From Fibrella aquatilis (GTDB lineage: Bacteria; Bacteroidota; Bacteroidia; Cytophagales; Spirosomataceae), in assembly GCF_017353255.1 (NCBI RefSeq), contig NZ_JAFMYU010000005.1:248001-312000 (forward strand): a stretch of DNA of 64,000 nucleotides. Reading direction: 5' to 3'. Numbering within the stretch: the stretch's first letter is position 1; every line of letters starts with the position of its first letter. This document shows positions 24,977 through 34,193 of the stretch, piece by piece. Under the pieces are notes generated by a model. That model ran no database searches and was not told the DNA's origin. It was given only the letters and a program-made list of their open reading frames with translations. A program made the translations under genes and the position numbers.

Positions 24977-25942
24977 ATGAAATACGTCCTTCTTTCTTTA
25001 CTTCTGCCGCTGCTGAGCGTTGCACAAACGGCTCCATCAGCCCCCAAACACATCTGGCTCGACACCGACATTATGGTGGGGCTGCCCGACAGACAGGGCG
25101 CCCGCGAAGTAGACGATGCCATTGCGCTCATGATGGCTCTGCGCCATAGCGACAAAGTGCAACTAGTGGGTATCAGCACAGTGACCTACGTAAACTATGG
25201 CCACAGTATAACCCAGAAACTGCTGGGCTACTACAACAAAACGGGCCGTGTTATTCCCGTTTTTCGGGGGTCAGATACCCTCCGAGACGCTGGCCGCGAA
25301 ACCGATGCCAGCCGTGCTATGGCCGAAGCCCTGCGCCGCGAACGGATGCCCATTTTGGCCATTGGCCCCCTTACCAACGTAGCCACGGTACTCAAAAACC
25401 ACCCCGAACTGGCCAAACAGATTGAGGTTGTGGTAGTGTGTGCGGGGCGTACGCCGGGCCTGCCGTTTCGGCCCGGACTGGAGAAAATAACCGTGGGCGA
25501 CTACAATTTCGAGATGGACCCCGATGCATTTCGTATTCTCTTCGATTCGGGCGTAAAAGTGGTGCTGTCAGGTTATGAATGCAGCGTTTACACATTTTTG
25601 GGCCGTACTGACCTTGATTTTCTGGCACGTGGTTCTGAGGGCGATCAGTGGCTGAGCAAGACCCTGCGCCCGTGGCAGTTGCTCAACAAAGCGGCCTTTG
25701 GCGTAGACGGATTTGTACCTTGGGACACCACACCGCTGGGTTACCTCACTCATCCCAACTACTTCAAGTACTACGAAAACATACCCGTGCGCATTAACAC
25801 CCGCCGGGCCGATACGGGCGGCAACGGCCAGAAACCCTATCTCGAAGTGTCATATGACTACAAAGACACCCCCTGGCGGGCTACCTATGCCTATAAGACA
25901 TTACCCGGCTTCGAAGAAATTGTGTTAGAAAGTCTGAAATAA
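24977..25942 (+). CDS. Exported inosine/uridine-type nucleoside hydrolase
   Basis: A 321-residue protein with a signal peptide (MKYVLLSLLLPLLSVAQ). Nucleoside hydrolases bind Ca with a DxDxxxDD motif; here LDTD (Asp29, Asp31) is separated from VDDA (Asp46, Asp47) by a longer loop than usual. VDDAIALMMAL, ILAIGPLTNVATVLKNHPEL, NFEMDPDAF and the C-terminal part fit the family. It would split the N-glycosidic bond of nucleosides in the periplasm. Probably one operon with the kinase-like gene 25 bp upstream. A long inverted repeat begins right at its stop codon. Confidence 0.82.
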   Translation: MKYVLLSLLLPLLSVAQTAPSAPKHIWLDTDIMVGLPDRQGAREVDDAIALMMALRHSDKVQLVGISTVTYVNYGHSITQKLLGYYNKTGRVIPVFRGSDTLRDAGRETDASRAMAEALRRERMPILAIGPLTNVATVLKNHPELAKQIEVVVVCAGRTPGLPFRPGLEKITVGDYNFEMDPDAFRILFDSGVKVVLSGYECSVYTFLGRTDLDFLARGSEGDQWLSKTLRPWQLLNKAAFGVDGFVPWDTTPLGYLTHPNYFKYYENIPVRINTRRADTGGNGQKPYLEVSYDYKDTPWRATYAYKTLPGFEEIVLESLK

Positions 25943-26074
25943 GTTATTGGTCACTAGCCCTGCGGGCGTCATTAGCCTTCGGCGTCATTCGGTAGTCATT
26001 CGTCGTAAAGGCAATGAATTACTGCCGAATGACGCCGAAGGCTAATGACGCCCGCAGGGCTAATAACCAATAAC
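25943..26074. terminator. 54-bp inverted repeat between convergent genes
   Basis: Arm 25943-25996 (contains AGCCCTGCGGGCGTCATTAG) pairs with 26021-26074 with only a few mismatches and a 24-nt loop. It fills the whole space between the nucleoside hydrolase stop (25942) and the end of the convergent membrane-protein gene (26078). Probable bidirectional terminator, of the same unusual long-stem style as the one at 21418. Confidence 0.75.
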
Positions 26075-26077
26075 CTC

Positions 26078-27184
26078 TCACACCCAAAGGCCCCGGCCTT
26101 TGTAGTACTCATCGCCGATAGCTTCAATGTCGGCAATGGAATAGGTAAGCCAGCCACGGGCTTTCAATTTCCGCAGGCGCTGCTTCTCGAACCACGACAG
26201 ATCACCGTCGATAAGGACGCCGAAAACAACCAGCCGCTCCAGCGGACGGCGCAATTCCGGCGACGTCTTTTCGAGCATGGTCAGAAAGTTGCCGGTTGGC
26301 TTAACTGACTGAATACCAAAGCGATTTATCAGGCTTTCGGTGAGCAGCAGGTGGGCGTAATTGTATTGCCGTTTCAGGATAGCTACGTATTGAAGGGCTT
26401 CGGGAATAAGGCTCCGAAACTCTTCATTGTGCTTCCATTCGTCGTGCAGGTTCTCGACAAACTCGCGGACGGTAAGCGGGGCCATCACTCTGATTTTAGC
26501 TTCGTGGATAACCCGATGCGATGCCCAGATATTCCAGAATGCATAGACGGGCATGCTCACAAAGTCGGTCACCTGCCGCACTACAAAGCGGCCAAACAGG
26601 CGTTTCACCAGAAACTTAAGCACCATGTTGCTTAGCGCTGCTTTTAGCCGGTTAACGATGAAGAAGAACATCAGGCCCCAGCGTGGCAGACCCAGGTAGG
26701 GATCGATGCTGTAGCGCAGAATAGACTGATTTTCTTTTTCCTGGGCGGCGTCGGCCAGTGCCTGAAGGTGCCGTTCATATTGGGCATCATGTTGCCGGGG
26801 AAACTGACAGACGGCCATGATATAGCGCACCGCCCGAAGGTTAATGTAGAGTAGGGCGTAGATCTCCAGATATACCAGTAAAATGCCATACAGCACCGTA
26901 ACAAGGGGAGCCTCCACCTCATAGCTGAACAGCGACAGCACCGTGCCCTGGAAGAAGGCAGGCCAGAAATATTGTGGCATGTAAAGCAGAGCCACGCCCA
27001 GCACACCAAAAAGGCCCGCCATGCTTAATGTTTCCCACCTGATTTTGTGGATTACATAGGTTTCTACCTCGTTCAGTACATACGGCTCGTCGGTCGGGTG
27101 GTTCGCGTCGAGTGCCCGCCGAAGGTACCGCAACGCCAGTTGGTCAATTGGACCGGGCGTGTTTTCGGGGGGCTGTGTTGACAT
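26078..27184 (-). CDS. Conserved membrane protein, unknown function (possibly LBF_2804-like)
   Basis: About 368 residues from MSTQPPENTPGPID. Two to three hydrophobic helices lie in the first 150 residues (WETLSMAGLFGVLGVALLYM, LVTVLYGILLVYLEIYALLY) and another near 190 (GLMFFFIVNRLKAAL). The C-terminal half is soluble and helical, ending KARGWLTYSIADIEAIGDEY. The overall pattern recalls the LBF_2804 family of Leptospira and Bacteroidota, but I hold that loosely. The frame extends to 27256; starts at 27199 (MHVISMSTQ) and 27184 are both possible. Confidence 0.6.
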   Translation of the reverse strand: MSTQPPENTPGPIDQLALRYLRRALDANHPTDEPYVLNEVETYVIHKIRWETLSMAGLFGVLGVALLYMPQYFWPAFFQGTVLSLFSYEVEAPLVTVLYGILLVYLEIYALLYINLRAVRYIMAVCQFPRQHDAQYERHLQALADAAQEKENQSILRYSIDPYLGLPRWGLMFFFIVNRLKAALSNMVLKFLVKRLFGRFVVRQVTDFVSMPVYAFWNIWASHRVIHEAKIRVMAPLTVREFVENLHDEWKHNEEFRSLIPEALQYVAILKRQYNYAHLLLTESLINRFGIQSVKPTGNFLTMLEKTSPELRRPLERLVVFGVLIDGDLSWFEKQRLRKLKARGWLTYSIADIEAIGDEYYKGRGLWV

Positions 27185-27379
27185 ACTGATGACGTGCATG
27201 GTGGATGGTCTGTAAAGCACATAACACGGAAAAGGCCGGGCGTGTTTATGACCCACAATCCCGACTACGTAAGCGTATACTTACAAAAAGGTATGCTATT
27301 TCCTAGGTTTTTGCCTACGAACTAGTATGCTGTTTGCCAATACATATCGTACCTTAACTAACCCCGATGCATACTCTAT

Positions 27380-29212
27380 TCATCCCTGTTGCATAGTCTG
27401 CAAGCGCCAGTAGTAGCCGCCTTCTTTGGCCAGCAGCGACTGGTGAGTGCCGCGTTCGGCAATCTGGCCTTTGTGGATTACCAGAATCTCATCGGCATGC
27501 TGAATGGTGCTGAGGCGGTGGGCAATCACTAGCGTGGTACGGTTGGCCATCAGGCGCGTGAGAGCCTCCTGCACCAACTTCTCCGACTCGGTATCCAGCG
27601 CCGAGGTGGCTTCGTCGAGGATCAGGATGGGCGGGTTGCGCAACACCGCGCGGGCAATGCTGATGCGCTGCCGCTGCCCGCCAGAGAGCTTGCTGCCCCG
27701 GTCGCCGATGGCCGTTTGGTAGCCGTTGGGCATAGCGCTGATAAACTCGTGGGCATTTGCAATGCGGGCAGCTTGTTCCACCTCGACGGGGGTGGCGGCG
27801 CTGCCAAAAGCGATGTTGTTGAACACCGTGTCGTTAAACAGAATGCTTTCCTGCGTCACCAGGCCCATGAGGTTGCGCAACGAGGCCGTTTGGCAGTCGC
27901 GGAGGTCGTGGCCGTCAATACTCACCTTGCCCGACGTGGGGTCGTAGAAGCGCGGCACCAGATCGGCCAGGGTCGATTTGCCCCCGCCCGACGACCCCAC
28001 CAGGGCAATGGTCTTGCCTTTGTTGAGCGTAAAGCTCACGTTGTTCAGCACCGGCGTACCCGATTCGTAGGCGAACGACACCCGCCCAAACGAAATAGCG
28101 TCTTTGAAATCGGTCAGTTGGATGGCGCCGGGTTTGTCGGTTACGGCGGGTGCGGTATCAATCAGGTCCAGCACCCGTTTGCCCGACACCAGCCCCCGTT
28201 GCGAGGCGCTAAAGGCGTTAGAGATGTCTTTGGCGGGCCGCGTCACCTGCGAAAAAATGGCTAGGTAGGCCACAAACTCACCCGCCGTCAGCGGCGACTG
28301 CCCCGACAACACCAACGACCCGCCATAGAGCAGAATGCCCGCCAGTACCGTCACGCCCATAAATTCGGAAAACGGCGAGGCCAGTTCGCGGCGATTGGCC
28401 AGTGACTGTACGGCCTGCCGGTAGCCGTTGTTTTCAGTCTGGAACTTGCTCAGCACAAACCCTTCGGCGTTGAAACCCTTCACCACGCGCATGCCGCCGA
28501 AGGTTTCGTCAAGCACCGTGAGCAGGCCACTGAGGCGTTGTTGGCCTTGGGTGGCGTCGCGTTTCATGCGCCGCACCAGGGTGGCAATGATCACGCCCGA
28601 CACTGGGATCACCAGAAACGCCACCAGCGTGAGTTGGGTGGAAATGCTGAACAGCACCACCAGAAAACTGATGAGCGTAAACAGTTCTTTTGAGGCCGCC
28701 GAGAGCGTGTTGGCAATGGAATTTTCGACCTCCTGCACGTCGGTGGTGATGTGCGAAATAAGATTGCCTTTGCGCTGATCGGAGAAGTAGCCGAGGTGCA
28801 GACCGAGTACCCGTGCAAAGACCGTTTCGCGCAGGGTGGCTACCATACGCGCCTTGAATGACTCCAACTGCCTGACCGACAGGTACTTGAAAATATTGCT
28901 GCTCAGCACCGAAACGACCACGGCTGCACAAACGAACTTCAGCGTACCCATTTGGCCGTAAGCCCGAAAGAAATAGGCGAAGTAGTAATTGAACCAGGCT
29001 GTAACGTCATACCAGTGAGCAGGCATAGGCTTACTCAGCATAGCCTGTACTTTGGTGGTGTTGGTCTGTTCAAAGAGCACGTTGAGCAGAGGAATCAACA
29101 GCGTAAAATTGATCGTGGCAAACACCGCCGCCAGCAGCGACGTGAGTACATACGGCACCAAAAACCGCCCCAGCGGCTTACCAAACGAAAGAAGGCGGAA
29201 GTAGGTGTTCAT
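27380..29212 (-). CDS. MsbA-like ABC exporter (fused permease and ATPase)
   Basis: About 610 residues. The N-terminal ABC transmembrane domain has six helices (VLTSLLAAVFATINFTLLIP, FVCAAVVVSVLSSNIF, ELFTLISFLVVLFSIS, TLVAFLVIPVSGVIIATLV, VTVLAGILLYGGSL). The ATPase follows: Walker A GSSGGGKST, Q-loop LVTQES, signature LSGGQRQR, Walker B ILILDEATSALD and switch IAHRLSTI. Half-transporters of this type form homodimers that flip lipids or export hydrophobic compounds. The start at 29212 (MNTYFRLLSFGK) is preferred over an upstream frame that runs into a palindrome. Confidence 0.9.
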   Translation of the reverse strand: MNTYFRLLSFGKPLGRFLVPYVLTSLLAAVFATINFTLLIPLLNVLFEQTNTTKVQAMLSKPMPAHWYDVTAWFNYYFAYFFRAYGQMGTLKFVCAAVVVSVLSSNIFKYLSVRQLESFKARMVATLRETVFARVLGLHLGYFSDQRKGNLISHITTDVQEVENSIANTLSAASKELFTLISFLVVLFSISTQLTLVAFLVIPVSGVIIATLVRRMKRDATQGQQRLSGLLTVLDETFGGMRVVKGFNAEGFVLSKFQTENNGYRQAVQSLANRRELASPFSEFMGVTVLAGILLYGGSLVLSGQSPLTAGEFVAYLAIFSQVTRPAKDISNAFSASQRGLVSGKRVLDLIDTAPAVTDKPGAIQLTDFKDAISFGRVSFAYESGTPVLNNVSFTLNKGKTIALVGSSGGGKSTLADLVPRFYDPTSGKVSIDGHDLRDCQTASLRNLMGLVTQESILFNDTVFNNIAFGSAATPVEVEQAARIANAHEFISAMPNGYQTAIGDRGSKLSGGQRQRISIARAVLRNPPILILDEATSALDTESEKLVQEALTRLMANRTTLVIAHRLSTIQHADEILVIHKGQIAERGTHQSLLAKEGGYYWRLQTMQQG

Positions 29213-29219
29213 AAAAGGG

Positions 29220-29253
29220 AGTGGTAAGTGTTGAGCACTCAACACTTACCACT
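29220..29253. repeat. Short perfect palindrome between SDR and ABC exporter genes
   Basis: Arms AGTGGTAAGTGTTGAG (29220-29235) and its exact reverse complement (29238-29253) are separated by 2 nt. It fills the 45-bp gap between the end of the SDR gene and the ABC exporter start on the same strand. It could be a terminator or attenuator, or a protein-binding operator. Confidence 0.7.
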
Positions 29254-29257
29254 AAAA

Positions 29258-29932
29258 TTAGATGTCTCCCAGCTGTGGGCGGATGAGGATTTCTTCGACA
29301 ACGGCGGTGGGGGGGAGGGTGCAGGCAGCCCAGACGGTTTCGGCCACATCGTTGGTTTGCATGAAGCGGCTGGTGGGCAGGTCGGTGCCTTCCCAACTGG
29401 CGGTGAGCGTGGCACCGGGCAGCACGGCTGTCACGCGCACGTCGTGGGGTTTCAGTTCTTCACGCAACACCTTGCTCATGCCCAGTAGGGCGAATTTAGA
29501 GATGCAGTACGAGCCGCCGTTGGTGTATGCCGTAATGCTGGCCGTAGAGCACATCATCACGATATGCCCCGCCCGCCGGGCAATCATGGCACCTACAAGG
29601 CCGCGCGTAAGATGGTAGGCAGAGGCTACGTTGGTGTTCATCAGCGTCTCAAACGTGCCCTCGGCTTCGTTGCTGATTTGCCCCGGCTGAAACGTACCCG
29701 TGTTGTTTACCAGCACGTCGACGGGGCGGTTCAGGCTCTTGACGTACCCTACCAGTGCATTGACGCCTTCGCGGGTGCTGAGGTCGGCGGCAAAGGGGAG
29801 CATCCGTTCACCCGAAATACCATCTACAGAGCGGGCACAGACTACGGCATCATAACCACGTTGCGAAAAAAAGTCGGCAATGGCGCGGCCAATACCTTTC
29901 GACCCGCCGGTAACCACAATCAGCTTATTCAT
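29258..29932 (-). CDS. Short-chain dehydrogenase/reductase (SDR)
   Basis: About 224 residues from MNKLIVVTGGSKGIGRAIAD. Classic SDR: cofactor motif TGGSKGIG, NNTG, the Ser of MCSTASITAY, and YCISK with the catalytic Tyr/Lys. Length is near the family norm. It would oxidise or reduce an alcohol/ketone with NAD(P); the substrate is unknown. An upstream frame extends to 30019 but has no family similarity, and the divergent MlaE gene begins there. Confidence 0.88.
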   Translation of the reverse strand: MNKLIVVTGGSKGIGRAIADFFSQRGYDAVVCARSVDGISGERMLPFAADLSTREGVNALVGYVKSLNRPVDVLVNNTGTFQPGQISNEAEGTFETLMNTNVASAYHLTRGLVGAMIARRAGHIVMMCSTASITAYTNGGSYCISKFALLGMSKVLREELKPHDVRVTAVLPGATLTASWEGTDLPTSRFMQTNDVAETVWAACTLPPTAVVEEILIRPQLGDI

Positions 29933-30063
29933 GGGGCAAAGTTCGGCCATTCGGCTATCAAACGGAAGCCGCCCCCGAAACCATTCGCCGGGCCGGGCCG
30001 TTCTTTCTGCTAGTGCCACTATAGATGACCGTTGCGGTCGGGCACCCCACTTCTCCCCTTACT

Positions 30064-30795
30064 ATGGTTACCCTTGGTCGGTATTTTATTTTCCTGGGCA
30101 CGCTGGTCCGCAACCGCGAACGCCTCAAAGTATATCTACGCCTGATCCTTGACGAATGCGTCGATATCGGTGTCAACTCGGTCTTCATCGTCGCCATCGT
30201 TGCGTCGTTTATCGGGGCTGTTACCTGCGTACAAACGGCTTACAACCTCGACAACCCCTTTGTGCCGCGCAACATCATTGCCTTTATTGTACGTGACAGC
30301 ACCATCTTGGAATTCGCGCCCACCATCAGCAGCATTGTGCTGGCGGGTAAGGTTGGCTCTAGCATTGCGGGTCAGCTGGGCACCATGCGCGTGACTGAGC
30401 AGATCGACGCGCTGGAAGTAATGGGCATCAATTCAAGCTCGTATCTGGTGTTGCCTAAAGTAATCGGGGCCATGCTCATGTTTCCCTTACTGACCATCAT
30501 GGCGGCCTTTTTGGGCATTCTGGGTGGCTATCTGGCGGGGGTTATCGTGGGTGTTATTTCGCACGAAGATTTCATGACCGGCCTGCGCTTTAGCTACAAC
30601 CCGTTCGGCATCAAGTTTGCATTGATAAAAACAGAGGTGTTCGCCTTCTTAATTGCTACCATTTCGGCTTATCAGGGCTTCAATGTAAGTGGCGGCGCTT
30701 TGGAAGTCGGTAACGCCTCGACCAACGCCGTTACAGCCAGTTGTATCTCCATCATCGTCGCCGACTTCGTACTGACTCAATTGTTATTGGCATAG
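30064..30795 (+). CDS. mlaE: MlaE-family ABC permease
   Basis: About 243 residues, all membrane-embedded, of the MlaE/YrbE family: LDECVDIGVNSVFIVAIVAS, FVPRNIIAFIVRDSTILEFA, LAGKVGSSIAGQLGTMRVTEQIDAL (shown here in outline), and YNPFGIKFALIKTEVFAF. MlaE forms the inner-membrane channel for phospholipid transport between membranes. The frame begins at 30025 (MTVAVGHPTS), but MVTLGRYFIFLG at 30064 matches the family start. The ATPase gene follows 45 bp later. The usual third gene, MlaD with an MCE domain, does not follow. Confidence 0.85.
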   Translation: MVTLGRYFIFLGTLVRNRERLKVYLRLILDECVDIGVNSVFIVAIVASFIGAVTCVQTAYNLDNPFVPRNIIAFIVRDSTILEFAPTISSIVLAGKVGSSIAGQLGTMRVTEQIDALEVMGINSSSYLVLPKVIGAMLMFPLLTIMAAFLGILGGYLAGVIVGVISHEDFMTGLRFSYNPFGIKFALIKTEVFAFLIATISAYQGFNVSGGALEVGNASTNAVTASCISIIVADFVLTQLLLA

Positions 30796-30840
30796 AAACT
30801 AATGAGTGAATGAACGCCAGACCTTCACTCATGCCCCTCC

Positions 30841-31590
30841 ATGATAGAAATCAAGAACATAGCCAAGACCTTCGGTGACCGGCAGGTGCTGGCGGGCATC
30901 GACGGGTCATTTCAGCCGGGCGAAACCAGCCTGGTTATTGGCGGTAGTGGCACGGGTAAAAGTGTACTGCTAAAGTGTATGATTGGTCTTGTTACCCCCG
31001 ACGAGGGCGAAGTGCTTTACGACGGTCGTAATTTCCTGACCGCCGATGAAAACACGCGCAAGGCTATTCGCCGCGAAATGGGCGTGCTCTTCCAGGGGTC
31101 GGCCCTATTCGATTCGAAAAACGTGTTTGATAACGTCCGATTTCCGCTCGATATGCTTACGCAAATGAGCGAAGATGAAAAAGCAGACCGGGCGCATGCC
31201 AGCCTGCAACGCGTAGGACTGGAAAACGCCGAACAGCGGATGCCGTCGGAGATTTCGGGGGGTATGAAAAAGCGGGTGGGTATTGCGAGGGCCATCGTAA
31301 TGAACCCCAAGTACCTCTTCTGCGACGAACCTAACTCCGGCCTCGACCCGCTCACGTCGATCAAGATTGACCAGCTCATCAAAGAGATCACCGACGAATA
31401 CAAGATCACCACGGTGGTGATTACGCACGACATGAACTCGATGATGGAAATTGGCGAGAAAATTATGTTTCTCTTTGAAGGCCACAAACTCTGGGAAGGC
31501 AACAGCGACACCCTGGCCCATTCGGACGTGAAAGAACTCAACGAGTTCATCTACGCTAACAAGCTGCTGCGGGAACTGGAAAGAAAATGA
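30841..31590 (+). CDS. mlaF: MlaF-family ABC ATPase
   Basis: A 249-residue ATPase with Walker A GGSGTGKS (34-41), Q-loop MGVLFQGSALFD, signature EISGGMKKRVGIARA, Walker B YLFCDEPNSGLDP and switch His in VVITHDM. GMKKR-type signatures are typical of MlaF. Partner of the permease just upstream. Its last codons fall inside a 36-bp inverted repeat shared with the convergent haloperoxidase gene. Confidence 0.9.
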   Translation: MIEIKNIAKTFGDRQVLAGIDGSFQPGETSLVIGGSGTGKSVLLKCMIGLVTPDEGEVLYDGRNFLTADENTRKAIRREMGVLFQGSALFDSKNVFDNVRFPLDMLTQMSEDEKADRAHASLQRVGLENAEQRMPSEISGGMKKRVGIARAIVMNPKYLFCDEPNSGLDPLTSIKIDQLIKEITDEYKITTVVITHDMNSMMEIGEKIMFLFEGHKLWEGNSDTLAHSDVKELNEFIYANKLLRELERK

Positions 31591-31668
31591 TATTGGATTT
31601 TGGATTGTTGCTGACGCCAGCGTACGTTTTCTCTGGCGTCAGCAACAATCCAAAATCCAATATCATTT
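31585..31668. terminator. Perfect 36-bp inverted repeat between convergent genes
   Basis: Arm 31585-31620 (contains ATATTGGATTTTGGATTG) is exactly complementary to 31633-31668, with a 12-nt loop. The stop of the MlaF gene (31588-31590) and the stop of the haloperoxidase gene (31663-31665) are both within the arms. Likely bidirectional terminator. Confidence 0.8.
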
Positions 31669-33018
31669 CGTTGCTACTTCACCCTTGCGGGTTTTGGCCC
31701 TTTCCAGCACGTTCTGGCCTACTTTGGCACCCATAGCTGCGCCGTTGACCAGCGCCGACCGGTAGTGGATACCTCCATAAAGGCGGCTAATGGAGGCCTG
31801 GTCGGCGGCATCCTTAAACGATTTGAACGACCGCACCCCGTGCCCATACTGGTACTCGGTCGAGTCGGTGAAGGCAATATTGTCGCCCATAAGCTGGGTG
31901 AGTACGGTGGCGGCAGCGGCCGAAATGGTGCTGTGGCCGCTGGGGTATTCGGGGAAAGGTGGTGTTTGCAGAAACGGTGCCCATTTGGGGTCTACCACCT
32001 TGTTGATCACGGTTTCGGGCCGCACGGTTTTGCTGCGGTATTTCTCATCCCAGCAAGCAATAAACCCATCGGCCAGAGCAAACGAAGTAAGCGCATAGGC
32101 TTCGGCCATACGCATCAGGTCGAGCTTCCGTTGCCGCCCTACGGTCTGGGCAATGGCCAGCCAATGGCCCCCCGGCGTCATCTTTTTCGAGGCGTATGAC
32201 ACGTGCCCGGCCACGTTCATCACAAACGCATTGTCGTCCCAGAAGTAAGCTAGTTCGGTTTGTTCTTTCGTCAGGCTCTTACCAATGTTGTACACCTCCG
32301 TCAGTTCTTTTTCGTAATCAGACCCCTTGGTGGTGGTGAACTTGAACGGTTTAGGCGGGGCAAACTGGTTGCAGGTGTCCAGCGTCCAGCAGCGGATGTG
32401 GTTCCACTGGGGTTCGGCGGCATCCATATAAGCAGGTGGGGTAGGCACCCAGGTACCATCTTCGTTGGTCACGGTGTGTTTGAACCCCCGCGTTTGCTTG
32501 TAGGTGTCTTTGGCGGCAAACTCCAGAATGGCCTTGGCCACCGTTTCGCCGTAGGCCATCGACCGTTCGCGCACGTCGTCGGGAACGCCATCGGCTTCAA
32601 ATTGCTGGTAAAATGTTGGCTCGAATTCGTCGTAAAAATTGGCCGAGAACGTCAGGGCACGGGCCACAGTCAGGAAGGCTTTGGCCCCGGCAATGGGGTA
32701 GCAATACGCCTGCCCGGCTTCGGGGCGGGGCGGGGTTTTAAACCGTTTCAGCTTACCCCCCAGCGATTCGTAATTCGGGTTGAAGGCAACCATGGCCTCA
32801 TAGCCTGCCAGCGTAGCGTAGCCATAGATGCGACTGGCCACAGGCGGCGAAAAGATGTCGTGGATGACCACCTGCGTCAGCTTGTTCAGGCAGGCGTTAT
32901 ACCGCTCCGGATTGGCCGCTTTGGGCATATATTCGGTCGGCTCGGCTTGCTTCTGACACCCGCTCAGGCCTACAAACAGCAGCGCCAGTAGTGTACTGAA
33001 AAGCAGCGATTTTTTCAT
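31663..33018 (-). CDS. Vanadium-dependent haloperoxidase / PAP2-type lipoprotein
   Basis: A 451-residue lipoprotein (MKKSLLFSTLLALLFVGLSGC; lipid Cys at 21). All three vanadate-binding motifs are present in order: K-x6-RP in KYRSKTVRP, PSGH in EYPSGHST, and SR-x5-H in SRLYGGIH. Such enzymes either halogenate or oxidise with peroxide using vanadate, or act as phosphatases of the same fold; sequence alone cannot separate these. The location is the periplasm, attached to a membrane. It is convergent with mlaF. Confidence 0.88.
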   Translation of the reverse strand: MKKSLLFSTLLALLFVGLSGCQKQAEPTEYMPKAANPERYNACLNKLTQVVIHDIFSPPVASRIYGYATLAGYEAMVAFNPNYESLGGKLKRFKTPPRPEAGQAYCYPIAGAKAFLTVARALTFSANFYDEFEPTFYQQFEADGVPDDVRERSMAYGETVAKAILEFAAKDTYKQTRGFKHTVTNEDGTWVPTPPAYMDAAEPQWNHIRCWTLDTCNQFAPPKPFKFTTTKGSDYEKELTEVYNIGKSLTKEQTELAYFWDDNAFVMNVAGHVSYASKKMTPGGHWLAIAQTVGRQRKLDLMRMAEAYALTSFALADGFIACWDEKYRSKTVRPETVINKVVDPKWAPFLQTPPFPEYPSGHSTISAAAATVLTQLMGDNIAFTDSTEYQYGHGVRSFKSFKDAADQASISRLYGGIHYRSALVNGAAMGAKVGQNVLERAKTRKGEVATK

Positions 33019-33143
33019 GTTACGTGTTGGTTAATCAAGAATACGTCTTACAAAATTACGCCAAAATCGCCGATTAATACAAGCCACATTGGTCACTGTT
33101 AGTGTTACTTTAGCCCATAGTTTAAATAAGATCGCTTGCCCTT

Positions 33144-34115
33144 ATGCGTGCTATACAATTGTCAGAAACGGGTGGTCCGGAGGTGCTTACCCTGGTCGCT
33201 ATGCCTACGCCAACACCAGGCGCCGGTCAGGCACTTGTCCGACACACGGCCATCGGCGTCAACTACATCGACACCTACCATCGCAAGGGCATGTACCCCA
33301 TACCCCTGCCTTTTGTGCCAGGATGTGAAGCCGCAGGTGTGGTGGAGGCCTTGGGCGAGGGCGTAACGGAGGTCGCCGTAGGGCAGCGCGTGGCGTATTA
33401 CAACACCCAACCAGGAGCCTACGCCGAGTATGCCGCCGTGCCTGCCGACAAGCTAATTATTCTGCCCGACCATATCAGCGACCAGCAGGCGGCCGCAGTA
33501 TTATTGCAAGGTATGACGGCGCACTACCTGGCCTTTACAGTCTATCCCATCCGCCCCGGCGACACCGTTTTGGTACATGCGGGCGCAGGCGGTGTGGGCC
33601 TGTTGCTGACCCAGCTGGCCCGCAGGCGGGGCGCGCGGGTCATCACTACCGTCTCCACGCCCGACAAAGCAGAACTATCTTGTGCCAACGGAGCCGATGA
33701 GGTTATTATCTACTCGCAAACCGATTTTGCCGAGGCCGTGAAGACCCTCACGGGCGGGCAGGGTGTACACGCGGTCTACGATGGCGTAGGAAAAGACACC
33801 TTCGAGGGGAGTTTGAACTGCCTACGCCTACTGGGGATGATGGCTTCCTACGGGTCGGCTAGTGGGCAGGTGCCACCTGTAGCCCTGACCGAACTAATGC
33901 GGCGGGGGTCGTTGGTGCTCACGCGGCCTTCGCTAGGGCATTTTATTGCCACCCGTTCGGCCCTGCTGGAACGCGCCAGGGCTATTTTCAACTGGGTGGC
34001 CACAGGCGAACTGAACGTACTTATCCAACCAACCTACGCTCTGGCCGACGCCGCCCAGGCCCACCGCGACCTCGAAGGGCGCGGCACCACGGGCAAGCTG
34101 ATTTTGGTGCCGTAG
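33144..34115 (+). CDS. Zinc-free quinone oxidoreductase (QOR/zeta-crystallin type)
   Basis: A 323-residue MDR-superfamily enzyme: N-terminal GroES-like domain (GVNYIDTYHRKGMYP, PFVPGCEAAGVV), AAAVLLQGMTAHYLA, and the NADPH-binding VLVHAGAGGVGLLLTQLA. No zinc ligands are seen. It reduces quinones or other activated double bonds with NADPH in the cytoplasm. A TACTTTAG sequence near 33106 resembles the Bacteroidota -7 element. The gene is followed by a compact terminator. Confidence 0.9.
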   Translation: MRAIQLSETGGPEVLTLVAMPTPTPGAGQALVRHTAIGVNYIDTYHRKGMYPIPLPFVPGCEAAGVVEALGEGVTEVAVGQRVAYYNTQPGAYAEYAAVPADKLIILPDHISDQQAAAVLLQGMTAHYLAFTVYPIRPGDTVLVHAGAGGVGLLLTQLARRRGARVITTVSTPDKAELSCANGADEVIIYSQTDFAEAVKTLTGGQGVHAVYDGVGKDTFEGSLNCLRLLGMMASYGSASGQVPPVALTELMRRGSLVLTRPSLGHFIATRSALLERARAIFNWVATGELNVLIQPTYALADAAQAHRDLEGRGTTGKLILVP

Positions 34116-34129
34116 CGAAAACAGTAAAC

Positions 34130-34163
34130 ACAAAACGGCGGCCCCGAAGAACCGCCGTTTTGT
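34130..34163. terminator. Hairpin terminator between convergent genes
   Basis: ACAAAACGGCGG (34130-34141) and CCGCCGTTTTGT (34152-34163) form a 12-bp stem with a 10-nt loop and end in T-rich sequence on both strands. It lies between the quinone reductase stop and the convergent M1 peptidase stop. Confidence 0.85.
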
Positions 34164-34193
34164 AATCATAACCGACAAGCGCTTAAATCGTCT

